Below, one piece after another: positions 44,417 to 51,339 of a DNA stretch of 64,000 nt (position 1 is the first letter of the stretch; the number at the start of each line of letters is the position of its first letter). Where the stretch lies: NCBI GenBank assembly GCA_041750795.1, contig JBGSYQ010000064.1, positions 18,664-82,663 of the forward strand, read 5' to 3'. The position numbers and the translations under genes are program-made. A model generated the notes under the pieces. That model had not been told where the DNA came from. It saw only the letters and a program-made list of their open reading frames with translations, and did not search any database. The DNA is from JTS-RE94 sp041750795 (GTDB taxonomy: Bacteria > Planctomycetota > Planctomycetia > Pirellulales > PALSA-1355).

Positions 44417-45718
44417 ATGAAAACGTTTGCCCCGGGTCTCGCCCTCTGGCTGCTCTGCGCCGCGGCGCTGGCCGCAGATGCTCCCAAATTCAACGTCGGC
44501 GTCGCCAGCCGCGACATCACGCCGCAAGCGCCGACGCCCATGTGGGGCTATGGCGCCCGCCATGCGCTGCTCTCGCAGGGAACCCTCGATCCGCTGATGG
44601 CCAAGGCCGTGGTAATCGAGGCCGGCGACGCCCGGCTGGCCATCGTGGGCCTCGACATCGGTCGCGGCCCCACGCCCGACATGATGGCGCAGATTCGCAA
44701 GGACGTGGCCGAACAGGCCGGCGTGGACTACGTGTTGATCAGCGGCAGCCACACGCACCACGGACCGGTCATCGAGCTGACCAATCGCGAAGGCCTGGGC
44801 AAGGGCAAGTTCGACGATGCCGTGGCCTATAGCCAGCGCCTGCCCGGCCTGCTGACCGAGGCCATCGTCGCAGCGGCCAAGAGCGCCGTGCCGGCCAAGA
44901 TCGGCGTGGCCAGCCGCAACTTGGAGCTCAATCGCAATCGCCACACCAAGCGCCAACCGAAGCCCACCGATCCGGAGCTGGCCGTCATTCGCATCGATAC
45001 GCTCGACGACAAGCCGCTGGCCGTGATCGTCAACTACGCGGCCCATCCGGTGACGCTGCCCGGCGACCTGCTGAAGTTTTCGCGCGACTATCCCGGTCCG
45101 CTGCAGGATCGGGTCGAGTCGGTCCTCGGCACGCATTGCGTGTTCATGCAAGGCGCCTCCGGAGACATGAGCCCCAACCGCGGCGACCTGGATACCAAGG
45201 GATACGGCCAGGCCTTGGGCGACCACGTGGTTTCACTGGCACAGTCGATCGAAACCAAGCTGCCCGAGCGGCCGTCGATTCAAGCCACCGTCGAGCGCTT
45301 CGAGTTCAGCAGCCGGGTGAACTTCTCCAACCCACTGCTGGCGATCAGCTTTGAACAGGCGTTCTTTCCCGAGCTGGTGCGCAACTTCTTTCGCGAGTTT
45401 CAGAACGGCATTACGCCGGAGCTGTCGACCGTGCTGGTCAATGGCGACTTGGCGCTGGTCGGCGGCTCGGGAGAGTTCTTCTGCAACCATTCCAATCGCC
45501 TGAAGGAACGGGCCTACGTTCCCAACCTGCTGTTCTTCGGCTACTGCAACGGCCACCACATGTACTTCCCCACCATCGAAGCGGCCAGCGAAGGCGGCTA
45601 CGGCGGCGACCCCGCCGTCGCGCCCGTCCAGATCGGCGGCGGCGAAATCATGATGAACCGCGCGCTGGTCAATCTCTACACCATGCTCAAAAAATTCCCG
45701 CCGGAGACGATCGAGTAA
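44417..45718 (+). CDS. Secreted neutral/alkaline ceramidase-like hydrolase
   Basis: 433 residues, signal peptide to about residue 20. 'FNVGVASRDITPQAPTPMWG' and 'LISGSHTHHGP' are characteristic of the neutral/alkaline non-lysosomal ceramidase superfamily, the latter giving zinc-ligand histidines. 'AAHPVTLPG' and 'QGASGDMSPN' are further family marks. In planctomycetes these are abundant and their true substrates are unknown, so ceramide hydrolysis is not claimed. AAGGA lies eight bases before this ATG; an ATG two codons earlier would leave only two bases of spacing. Confidence 0.85.
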   Translation: MKTFAPGLALWLLCAAALAADAPKFNVGVASRDITPQAPTPMWGYGARHALLSQGTLDPLMAKAVVIEAGDARLAIVGLDIGRGPTPDMMAQIRKDVAEQAGVDYVLISGSHTHHGPVIELTNREGLGKGKFDDAVAYSQRLPGLLTEAIVAAAKSAVPAKIGVASRNLELNRNRHTKRQPKPTDPELAVIRIDTLDDKPLAVIVNYAAHPVTLPGDLLKFSRDYPGPLQDRVESVLGTHCVFMQGASGDMSPNRGDLDTKGYGQALGDHVVSLAQSIETKLPERPSIQATVERFEFSSRVNFSNPLLAISFEQAFFPELVRNFFREFQNGITPELSTVLVNGDLALVGGSGEFFCNHSNRLKERAYVPNLLFFGYCNGHHMYFPTIEAASEGGYGGDPAVAPVQIGGGEIMMNRALVNLYTMLKKFPPETIE

Positions 45719-45722
45719 TCCC

Positions 45723-45894
45723 CTAGCCAGTAGTTTCTAGCACTTTGATGATTGAATCTGCGTCTTTCTCGGCCTTCACAGCGTTTTCGCATGTCGCCGC
45801 ACACCGCGAGACATGTGAATATTCCCGCGACATGACAAAACGCTTGGATTTCTGGCATTTCAACGTTCGGAAAGTCCTAGAAACTACTGCCTAG
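45723..45894. repeat. R4 inverted-repeat element (172 bases)
   Basis: The ends CTAGCCAGTAGTTTCTAG and CTAGAAACTACTGCCTAG are inverted repeats with one mismatch in 18. Inside, GCATGTCGC and GCGACATG can also pair. No open frame. It sits directly after the ceramidase-like stop codon and is followed without a gap by an R1 repeat. Its CTAG ends resemble those of R3. Confidence 0.72.
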
Positions 45895-46000
45895 CAGCCT
45901 GTTGAAGAATTCGACAGGCTGCGACATCGCATGGATGCGGTGACAAAATGGCGACGTAAGTCGTTGTTTTGCGCTTCCCTGTGAAGCTTTGCTTCGCACT
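45895..46000. repeat. R1 element, copy near 45.9 kb
   Basis: Opens with a hairpin in which AGCCTGT pairs with ACAGGCT around TGAAGAATTCG. It continues GCGACATCGCATGGATGC and ends near a second hairpin (GAAGCTTTGCTTC). The same order of blocks is found near 57.66 and 59.30 kb. It lies between convergent genes and could stop transcription from either side. Confidence 0.78.
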
Positions 46001-46042
46001 TGGCGCTTGTCGCCGAGGCGGCCCATCCATCGTACCGCCGGC

Positions 46043-46954
46043 TCAACGCGCCCCGCCGCCGGCCGGTTTCTTGCACGGCAGCTCGAAATACCGAACCGCC
46101 CGGCTGTCCGCGTCCGTGTCGACTTCGCTCGTGTCGACTAACAGCCGATCGCCGAACAGCTCGGCCGTGACGACCTCCCCTTGCGGATCCGTCACCAGGA
46201 ACTCGGCCGGATGGACGAAGACGATGTGGACGCCGTTCTCGCGCGAACGGGCCTGCACGATCGGGTCGTTCCGCTGCGGCCCGAACATGCCGCCCGACGG
46301 GCAGATCAAAAAGTCCGCGCCCGCGGCACAAAAGCGCTGCACGATGCCGGGCTCCGTGCGATCGGCGCAGATCATCACGCCCAGCGTGCCGTACGGCGTG
46401 CTCCACACGCGCGAGACGTCGCCCGGCGTGTTGCGCACAAGCTCGTGCTGCAGCTTCTGCTTGCGATACTTGCCCACCAGCGTGCCGTCGGGAGCAAGCA
46501 CGACCGCCGTGTTGTAGCGCGCCTCGCCATCGGCTTCGAGCAGTCCGGCGATCAGGTGGATGTCAAGCTCGTCGGCCAACCGCGTCAGACGCTCGAAGTA
46601 CGGCCCGCCCGGAACCGGTTCTCCCAGGGCACGATACACGTCGAGCGGAATCGACTTGTCGGCGATGGCATAACCGTCGAGGAAACACTCGGTCGTGCAG
46701 ACGATCTTAGCGCCGCCGCCAGCCGCCTGGCGGATCAACGGCTCGGCACGCCGATAATTGGCGTCCTTGTCCGTGCGAATCCACTTCAACACCACCCCGG
46801 CCACGCGAACCGTATCGCCGGGCTTGTCGGCTGCGCCGGGCGCATCGGCACCCCGTGCGATCGAGCACACCGCCAGCACGCCCAGCCCAAGCATCGCCGC
46901 GACCATGCGCGTAAAGTCGTTTCGCCCCTGCCGCATGACGTGGTGCCGCCGCAT
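46043..46954 (-). CDS. Secreted carbon-nitrogen hydrolase (nitrilase superfamily)
   Basis: About 303 residues with signal peptide to about residue 36. The Glu-Lys-Cys triad appears as E89 (CTTECFLDGYA), K165 (KYRKQKL) and C196 (VMICADRTEP). The family hydrolyses amides, nitriles or carbamoyl groups; export is less common. The start is uncertain among three in-frame ATGs; the middle one was chosen because GAGG lies about nine bases before it, while the others lack a ribosome site. The 3' end faces the R1/R4 repeats. Substrate unknown. Confidence 0.85.
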   Translation of the reverse strand: MRRHHVMRQGRNDFTRMVAAMLGLGVLAVCSIARGADAPGAADKPGDTVRVAGVVLKWIRTDKDANYRRAEPLIRQAAGGGAKIVCTTECFLDGYAIADKSIPLDVYRALGEPVPGGPYFERLTRLADELDIHLIAGLLEADGEARYNTAVVLAPDGTLVGKYRKQKLQHELVRNTPGDVSRVWSTPYGTLGVMICADRTEPGIVQRFCAAGADFLICPSGGMFGPQRNDPIVQARSRENGVHIVFVHPAEFLVTDPQGEVVTAELFGDRLLVDTSEVDTDADSRAVRYFELPCKKPAGGGAR

Positions 46955-47189
46955 AACATTGTGCCTCATTGCGCGGAATGTCAGGTCGCATTGCCGAATC
47001 CTAACCCCAGCATCGCGCCGGCGAAAGCATTCGGGCGGAGATGTCGGATCAGCTATGTGAAGATCTATGTAGCCGGGGCGTTTCTTTTGGTGCGACTGAG
47101 CGCGGCACTTCACTCGAAAAACACCTTTGATCGTATTCGTGCCATCATTGCGGTCTGGCCGGAGCTATGTACCTTTCCCGAGAGACGAC

Positions 47190-47212
47190 GGAGGAGGAGG
47201 AGGAGGAGGAGG
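47190..47212. repeat. (GGA) microsatellite, seven to eight units
   Basis: GGA is repeated seven full times plus two bases. It lies outside any supported gene. Copy-number slippage would not alter a protein. Confidence 0.9.
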
Positions 47213-47230
47213 TTGCGCGAACCAAACTCT

Positions 47231-47260
47231 GCCGCCTGCACACGATCTTAGGACACTACC
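47231..47260. repeat. Left copy of the direct repeat bracketing the small-gene array
   Basis: Contains CCGCCTGCACACGAT followed by GGACACTACC. It matches 27 of 30 bases with 51266-51295 in the same orientation, about 4.0 kb away. Both copies are intergenic. Confidence 0.75.
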
Positions 47261-47304
47261 AATCACTTACACTGGCCACCGCCGCACTACACAGCGCCCA
47301 CTGC

Positions 47305-47310
47305 TAGAAT
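47305..47310 (+). promoter_or_regulatory. Extended -10 (TGCTAGAAT) six bases before ATG
   Basis: TAGAAT preceded by TGC, then CCCGGT, then the ATG of the 66-residue gene. Initiation would fall on the start codon. No -35 of note and no ribosome site. Confidence 0.6.
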
Positions 47311-47316
47311 CCCGGT

Positions 47317-47517
47317 ATGAGCGACGTCAAAACGAAGTTGAAAATCAATTCGCTGATGGTTGTCGGCACTTTTTCGGCAGTCACATGCGTGCCCACTGCT
47401 GTCGGCATCGCGTTCGAGTCCGGCACGGATCGGCTAGTCCTGGCTGCGATAGCGCCAATTAGCGGAATCTTGGCTGCGTTCTCATTGGCGATGGCATATC
47501 GGCATGGTAAAGCATAG
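47317..47517 (+). CDS. 66-residue two-helix membrane protein
   Basis: Starts MSDVKTKLKINSLMVVGTFS. Two hydrophobic helices (about 12-30 and 40-60) separated by a short acidic loop suggest a hairpin in the membrane with both ends on the same side. No conserved motif or relative is known to me. It begins ATGAGC like three neighbours and has no Shine-Dalgarno sequence. It stands alone ahead of the next promoter. Small size leaves some doubt that it is translated. Confidence 0.6.
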   Translation: MSDVKTKLKINSLMVVGTFSAVTCVPTAVGIAFESGTDRLVLAAIAPISGILAAFSLAMAYRHGKA

Positions 47518-47593
47518 CCCCACCACCGCCCAGCAACACACTATCCACCCAGTACCAAATTCCGAAAAGTCGCCCTAGTTGTCCGCCCGCTGC

Positions 47594-47599
47594 TACAAT
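47594..47599 (+). promoter_or_regulatory. Extended -10 (TGCTACAAT) six bases before ATG
   Basis: TACAAT preceded by TGC, then GCCGGA, then the ATG of the 52-residue gene. It would drive that gene and the overlapping SLRT protein gene. Confidence 0.6.
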
Positions 47600-47605
47600 G
47601 CCGGA

Positions 47606-47764
47606 ATGAGCGACGAGAAAAAACGATTCGAAGAACTCACGCCAGATGACGCATGGGTCCACGAGATGCTTGATCTTGGACTGTACACTTGGCGCCACGC
47701 CGTTGGGACGATTGCGGTCGCGGCGCTCATCGGATTCTACGTGTGGTGGAAATACTCCCCATGA
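47606..47764 (+). CDS. 52-residue single-pass membrane protein
   Basis: Begins MSDEKKRFEELTPDDAWVHE, a charged cytoplasmic segment, then one helix (about 33-48) ending W-W-K-Y-S-P. The stop codon overlaps the next start (ATGA), so translation of the two is coupled. No family recognised. A leaderless message is predicted from the -10 box six bases ahead. The charged head and C-terminal helix suggest a partner for the following membrane-anchored protein. Confidence 0.62.
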   Translation: MSDEKKRFEELTPDDAWVHEMLDLGLYTWRHAVGTIAVAALIGFYVWWKYSP

Positions 47765-48156
47765 CCCCCGCCCCTAAGCGCCGCTGGCTACGGTTCTCGC
47801 TGCGGACGATGCTCGTGGCGATGACTCTGTTGGCTGCTGGTTTAGGCTGGAGACTTGCGGTGGCTCGGCAACACCAAGCATTGTATTCGCGGTTGCACGC
47901 GCGCAGCGTGCGCCTGGTTTACACCGACGAGTTTGGGTACGCATCCGACTTGGATTACTACTGGTGTTGCGTCAAGGAGGCATTTGGATACGAAAGGATT
48001 TATGAGGCATGGTTTGAAATCCCTCGGGGGGCAAACTTCCCAGACGGCTGTAAGCCTGATTTGCTTGCACTTCGAGCGATGCATCCGAACGTCGCCGTTT
48101 GGGGAAACTTTGGGGGATGCGGCGAACGGATAGACATCGACTCACTTGGGCGCTAG
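47761..48156 (+). CDS. SLRT-anchor protein, 131 residues
   Basis: Opens MTPAPKRRWLRFSLRTMLV, a basic head plus the F-S-L-R-T start of a transmembrane helix (about 11-33) that recurs in many planctomycete proteins. The remaining ~95 residues are Tyr/Trp/Cys-rich ('EFGYASDLDYYWCCVKEAFG') and probably extracytoplasmic. It is coupled by ATGA overlap to the 52-residue gene. The first ~60 bases are nearly the same as in four other genes of the array while the bodies differ. Function unknown. Confidence 0.72.
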   Translation: MTPAPKRRWLRFSLRTMLVAMTLLAAGLGWRLAVARQHQALYSRLHARSVRLVYTDEFGYASDLDYYWCCVKEAFGYERIYEAWFEIPRGANFPDGCKPDLLALRAMHPNVAVWGNFGGCGERIDIDSLGR

Positions 48157-48204
48157 GCCTCCTGCACACACTCGCGGGCAGTGCGACAACCTGCCGCCCC
48201 CTGC

Positions 48205-48210
48205 TAGAAT
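48205..48210 (+). promoter_or_regulatory. Extended -10 (TGCTAGAAT) now separated from its gene
   Basis: TAGAAT preceded by TGC, followed by GAAGCC and ATG, the same geometry as its neighbours. This ATG opens only a 22-codon frame running into the intron-like fragment. The likely original target, ATGAGCGAG of the DUF5808-like gene, lies 155 bases further on. Confidence 0.55.
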
Positions 48211-48219
48211 GAAGCCATG

Positions 48220-48371
48220 GTGCGCCCTGAAGATTCGGCACGCGACAGCGTGGCGAGTCGTGCTGTGTGTCAGACTAGCGGGTGAGAGTCCCTTGGCGCT
48301 AAGCGCCGGAGCGCCGTGTAGCAGGACCTAAGGATACGGAGCCGGCGCGCCACCGCGCCTGAGGTCTACCA
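48220..48371 (+). ncRNA. Possible group II intron 5' fragment
   Basis: Begins GTGCGCC, the group II 5' boundary type. It contains GCGGGTGAGAGTCCC, close to the GGGTGAAAGTCCC element common near the start of bacterial group II introns, and has several G/C-rich inverted arms (GGCGCTAAGCGCC). It is only about 150 bases, with no reverse transcriptase and no recognisable domain V, so it would be an inactive remnant. The assignment rests on short motifs remembered from the family and is tentative. Confidence 0.4.
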
Positions 48372-48608
48372 ATGAGCGAGCAACAGGGAATCAACGACAT
48401 TGAGTGGGACAACCCAGAGAATTGGGCGGGCTTAGGGTTGTTCCAGGCCTATTTCAGCAAGCGTGATTCACGCATGTTCGTGCTGAGCCGCTGGGGGAGC
48501 ATAACACCGAACTACGGCCACCGCTTCACTATCTTGCTCCGCAGCGTCGTGCTAGCTTTGGCGTTTGGGGTGTTCGCCTTCGCAATCATTTCCAGATATC
48601 CCAAATGA
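48372..48608 (+). CDS. 78-residue membrane protein, DUF5808-like
   Basis: Begins MSEQQGINDIEWDNPENWAG. The stretch 'NWAGLGLFQAYFSKRDSRMF' followed by 'VLSRWG' and 'YGHRFTILL' resembles DUF5808 proteins (N-W-x-x-G-x-F-Y, D-x-R-x-F-V, G-x-N-F-A pattern), with one transmembrane helix at about 54-74. The stop overlaps the next ATG (ATGA). Its expected leaderless promoter is displaced by the intron-like fragment, so it may now be poorly expressed or read through. Function unknown. Confidence 0.6.
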   Translation: MSEQQGINDIEWDNPENWAGLGLFQAYFSKRDSRMFVLSRWGSITPNYGHRFTILLRSVVLALAFGVFAFAIISRYPK

Positions 48609-49075
48609 CTCCCGCCCCAAAGCGCCGCTGGCAACGATTCTCGCTGCGGACGATGCTCGTGGTGGTCGCCGCAACGGGACTTATCATTGGACTCGGAGGG
48701 CGCAATTTAACTCTGGAGCGTCAGGCGCGCTTCCACGATGAGCAAGCACAATCCCAAGCCCATCAATTCTATTACCGCGCTCCCTTTGACGAGAGTTTGA
48801 AATTGGGAGGGGAGGATCAGGCGCGATTGTGGGGCATGTATCGGGCACGAGCACGCTGGCATTGGGAGAAAGCTCAACAGTATCGCCGGGCCATATGGCG
48901 GCCGTGGTTACAAGTGAAGGCGGGCGGTGAACTGCCACCGGACCCGGAACCACATTTGCCGCTTGCGCCCCCAGAAAGCACAGGCGGTTGGAGCAGCCTA
49001 GAAGCGTACCGCAGCAACGGTGGTCGCGGTAGCCAGTCCTTGAGGGAAAGCCCGTATGAACGACGCCTCCCGTAA
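48605..49075 (+). CDS. SLRT-anchor protein, 156 residues
   Basis: Opens MTPAPKRRWQRFSLRTMLVV, then a helix (about 12-32). The outer part is rich in Gln/Arg/Trp ('MYRARARWHWEKAQQYRRAI') and ends in a Pro/Glu stretch. It is coupled to the previous gene by ATGA and overlaps the next by 20 bases in another frame. The N-terminal 20 codons match the neighbours at DNA level, the rest does not. No function known. Confidence 0.7.
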   Translation: MTPAPKRRWQRFSLRTMLVVVAATGLIIGLGGRNLTLERQARFHDEQAQSQAHQFYYRAPFDESLKLGGEDQARLWGMYRARARWHWEKAQQYRRAIWRPWLQVKAGGELPPDPEPHLPLAPPESTGGWSSLEAYRSNGGRGSQSLRESPYERRLP

Positions 49076-49514
49076 CCGCCGCTGGCTGCGGTTCTCGCTA
49101 CGGACGCTGTGTTCATTGACTCGCGGTGAGCCGGACGTTGTGATTCGGTGGGCCGGACCACTAATTCTCGTGGGAGCCGTTCTCGGATTTGCATCCGCGA
49201 GGCTTGAACTCCCTGGTGTGATCACGGCGATGTTTGCAATCGCATTCGGCGCATCCGGCGGTTCGCTCGTCCAATGGCGACACGAACGGGGTCTCTGGAT
49301 GCTCGCCGGCATCTTCCTCCTCCTCAACATCACGATCTACAGCCTGTGCGTCTATGGCAAGGTCAGTGACTTAGCGCGAGGCGCTCCTCCGAACGACTTT
49401 GGACTGATCATCGACTTCAGTCTGGGAACACTAGTTCTTTCAAGTACAATCCAGTTCCTTTGGCGAGTCGCCAAACACAACTGGACTCTCTCACGAGAAT
49501 CGGAGAACGCTTAA
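49056..49514 (+). CDS. SLRT-headed four-helix membrane protein, 152 residues
   Basis: Begins MNDASRNRRWLRFSLRTLCS, but here the SLRT head does not run straight into a helix. A hydrophilic stretch ('LTRGEPDVVIRW') follows, then four helices (about 33-50, 55-72, 79-98, 117-136). This looks like the common head joined to a different membrane domain. It overlaps the upstream gene by 20 bases, so translation is probably coupled. No family recognised. Confidence 0.65.
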   Translation: MNDASRNRRWLRFSLRTLCSLTRGEPDVVIRWAGPLILVGAVLGFASARLELPGVITAMFAIAFGASGGSLVQWRHERGLWMLAGIFLLLNITIYSLCVYGKVSDLARGAPPNDFGLIIDFSLGTLVLSSTIQFLWRVAKHNWTLSRESENA

Positions 49515-49580
49515 CGCAAGCGCCGCCCACCAACACACGACTACGAAAATGCCGGAAAACAACCACCCAGCGCCACTTGC

Positions 49581-49586
49581 TAGAAT
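49581..49586 (+). promoter_or_regulatory. Extended -10 (TGCTAGAAT) six bases before ATG
   Basis: TAGAAT preceded by TGC, then CCCGGA and the ATG of the 235-residue gene. The preceding intergenic text resembles that after the 66-residue gene (CCGCCCA-CAACACAC), suggesting duplicated units. Confidence 0.6.
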
Positions 49587-49592
49587 CCCGGA

Positions 49593-50300
49593 ATGAGCAA
49601 CCAGCTACGCAGCGCGTTGAAACTGCTGGCCATGAGATTCCGTGGACTGGTGCCACGCTATAGCCTTCGCGCCCTGTTGGTCGGCGTGGCTTTGACGGCC
49701 GCGCTGATTCCAATTGGGCAAATCGGTTGGCGCCGATTTGCCCGCTATAGCGAAGTCCGCCAATACGCCACGCTCCAAGCGTCGCGGACATGGCCTGTTG
49801 CATCACTTCAGTCTTTCGTCATCGACGAAGGTCGCGGAGTTCCCGACGACTTTGCCATCCTGGTGCGCCAGGGCAACACGTTCGGCTGCTTCATCCCTCG
49901 CAATCAATTTAAGAGAGGCGAGTCCGTCGAATACGATTGGTATTATCGTACAGATGGCCTCGGTCGATTCGACCCCAGCGACCCCCAAGTTCAATCCGGT
50001 CGCGGCTTCGCCGGACCCTATGTCTTCGGCAGCGAGTCGGTCATGATCACATTTGGCCCATTCACGATCCCCTGGTCGGGCGGCGGTCCCGGCTGGGGAT
50101 TCATCTACTTCGACTATAATCCAGACCCGCCAGACCGTTCGGCGCCCGACGTTCTCCGCATCTGCTCGACCGACATCAAGAGCTTGACCTTAATCGACGG
50201 CCGCGACGGGCACTGGATCTACAAATCGCATCGCGAAGACCGTGGTCTTGCCGGCAACCAACCTGCCAACATGCAAAACACATCGCGCAAGACCGACTAA
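49593..50300 (+). CDS. SLR-anchor protein, 235 residues
   Basis: Starts MSNQLRSALKLLAMRFRGLV. The anchor variant 'PRYSLRALLVGVALTAALIP' (about 21-41) replaces the usual F-S-L-R-T. The ~190-residue outer part is beta-rich with Gly/Tyr/Asp ('GPFTIPWSGGGPGWGFIYFD') and ends in a hydrophilic tail. It is the largest protein of the array. The next SLRT gene begins 23 bases after its stop. Function unknown; a surface-exposed domain anchored in the membrane is the plain reading. Confidence 0.7.
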   Translation: MSNQLRSALKLLAMRFRGLVPRYSLRALLVGVALTAALIPIGQIGWRRFARYSEVRQYATLQASRTWPVASLQSFVIDEGRGVPDDFAILVRQGNTFGCFIPRNQFKRGESVEYDWYYRTDGLGRFDPSDPQVQSGRGFAGPYVFGSESVMITFGPFTIPWSGGGPGWGFIYFDYNPDPPDRSAPDVLRICSTDIKSLTLIDGRDGHWIYKSHREDRGLAGNQPANMQNTSRKTD

Positions 50301-50323
50301 CCACAGGTTGCATCCAATCGCCC

Positions 50324-50746
50324 ATGACCGCCCCTAAGCGCCGCTGGCTACGATTCTCGTTGCGGACGATGCTCGTGCTAGTGACGGTCTTGGCGTGCTG
50401 GTTGGGTTGGAACGCGAGGATCGTCCAACAGCGCAATCACATGCGTGCCTTGGAACGACAGGAAGTCGCAACTAAAGCCGTCTGGCAGATGAAGTTCGTT
50501 GAGGAAATACAGAGGGGAACCGACTCACAGCATATCGCTGGGAGCGCCTTTCTATTCAGGATAAAAGAACACGCAACTCAGCCTGTCGCATCACGACGAT
50601 TGTCAGTCACGCGGCGATGGCTTGGGGATAAACCAGTAGAAATGGTTTTGGTGAGAACCCAATCGGACCACGACCTAGTTTCTAAGCTGTTTCCAGAATC
50701 AGCAGTGTTCCTGATGCCTGAAGATGGACCGTTTTTTACAGACTGA
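50324..50746 (+). CDS. SLRT-anchor protein, 140 residues
   Basis: Opens MTAPKRRWLRFSLRTMLVLV with a helix to about residue 28, then a charged outer domain with 'RRLSVTRRWLGDKPVEMVLV' and a C-terminal 'PEDGPFFTD'. Its first 60 bases match the other SLRT genes closely. It has no promoter of the TGCTANAAT type directly upstream and probably shares the message of the 235-residue gene. Function unknown. Confidence 0.7.
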   Translation: MTAPKRRWLRFSLRTMLVLVTVLACWLGWNARIVQQRNHMRALERQEVATKAVWQMKFVEEIQRGTDSQHIAGSAFLFRIKEHATQPVASRRLSVTRRWLGDKPVEMVLVRTQSDHDLVSKLFPESAVFLMPEDGPFFTD

Positions 50747-50842
50747 TTTTCTCGGTCCATCAACACAACGACCGCCCTGGCCTTCTGCGCCCAAACCTCT
50801 ACAACGGCCCAACCCCAGCCCAATCATCGCAGCGATTGACGC

Positions 50843-50848
50843 TACAAT
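50843..50848 (+). promoter_or_regulatory. -10 box (GCTACAAT) six bases before ATG of the broken SLRT gene
   Basis: TACAAT, then GACGGC, then ATG. Same spacing as the others; the TG of the extended form is absent (ACGC precedes). Confidence 0.55.
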
Positions 50849-50854
50849 GACGGC

Positions 50855-51257
50855 ATGACCCCCGCCCCTAATCGCAGCCCCTAATCGCCGCTGGCTACGC
50901 TGGTCCCTGCGAACACTGTTCGTCGGTGTGGCGCTCGCTGCCTTGCTCGCAGGATGGGTGGCGTGGAATCTGCGCCTCACGCATTATCGAGAAGCCATGG
51001 TGCAACCAGGGGCAATGCTCAGTTGGGACGCCAATCCTGACGGGACGCCGCTCAGCTATTGGCAAAACTGGCGGTATTCAACGAACCTTCCGGTTGGCCT
51101 ACGACTAGTTGGCGTGCGACCCTGTCCTCGCGTTGTGTTGACGGACCGTTGGGGTGACAAGTGGACCGAGGACGATCGCCAGCGTTACCAAGCCAGGTTT
51201 CCCGAGGCAGTGGTTGAGCTGGACCACTATCCTTTTGGCAAACCGCAAGGGAACTAA
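50855..51257 (+). pseudogene. SLRT-anchor gene broken by a 13-bp tandem duplication
   Basis: From the ATG the frame reads M-T-P-A-P-N-R-S-P and stops. The cause is visible: GCCCCTAATCGCA is followed at once by GCCCCTAATCGCC. Removing one 13-base unit restores MTPAPNRRWLRWSLRTLFVG and an open frame to the stop at 51257, giving a protein of about 129 residues with a normal anchor and an outer domain containing 'WDANPDGTPLSYWQNW' and 'RPCPRVVLTDRWGDKWTEDD'. A GTG at 50928 could restart translation but would lose the basic head. It may be recent inactivation or phase variation by slippage. Confidence 0.8.
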
Positions 51258-51265
51258 CCACCATC

Positions 51266-51295
51266 TCCGCCTGCACACGATTTTAAGACACTACC
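51266..51295. repeat. Right copy of the direct repeat bracketing the small-gene array
   Basis: Contains CCGCCTGCACACGAT followed by AGACACTACC; partner of 47231-47260 (27 of 30 bases). It begins nine bases after the stop of the broken SLRT gene. Confidence 0.75.
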
Positions 51296-51310
51296 CCACA
51301 CCAAACCGCT

Positions 51311-51339
51311 TTGCCTGCCATCGCATTGCGGGCTACAAT
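51311..51339 (+). promoter_or_regulatory. Promoter of the DUF6263-like gene
   Basis: TTGCCT and TACAAT are separated by 17 bases; the -10 context is GGGCTACAAT. Transcription would start near 51346, giving a leader of about 90 bases, unlike the leaderless genes just upstream. Confidence 0.55.

Larger units (their letters stand above)
46955..47316. other. Intergenic region before the small-gene array
   Basis: 362 bases with no supported gene. It holds a (GGA) microsatellite, one copy of an imperfect 30-base direct repeat whose partner lies at 51.27 kb, and the first leaderless-type promoter of the array. Confidence 0.6.

Noticed and set aside
44417..45718. Calling the ceramidase-like protein a true ceramidase
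   Set aside because: The family is greatly expanded in planctomycetes and the visible motifs show only the fold and zinc-site histidines, not substrate choice.
48217..48285. A 22-codon frame starting at a perfect leaderless-type ATG
   Set aside because: All codons after the ATG fall within the intron-like fragment, so the frame is probably accidental.
47231..51295. The bracketing 30-base repeats as phage attachment sites
   Set aside because: No integrase, tRNA or phage gene is present, and the repeats are imperfect, so site-specific integration is not supported.
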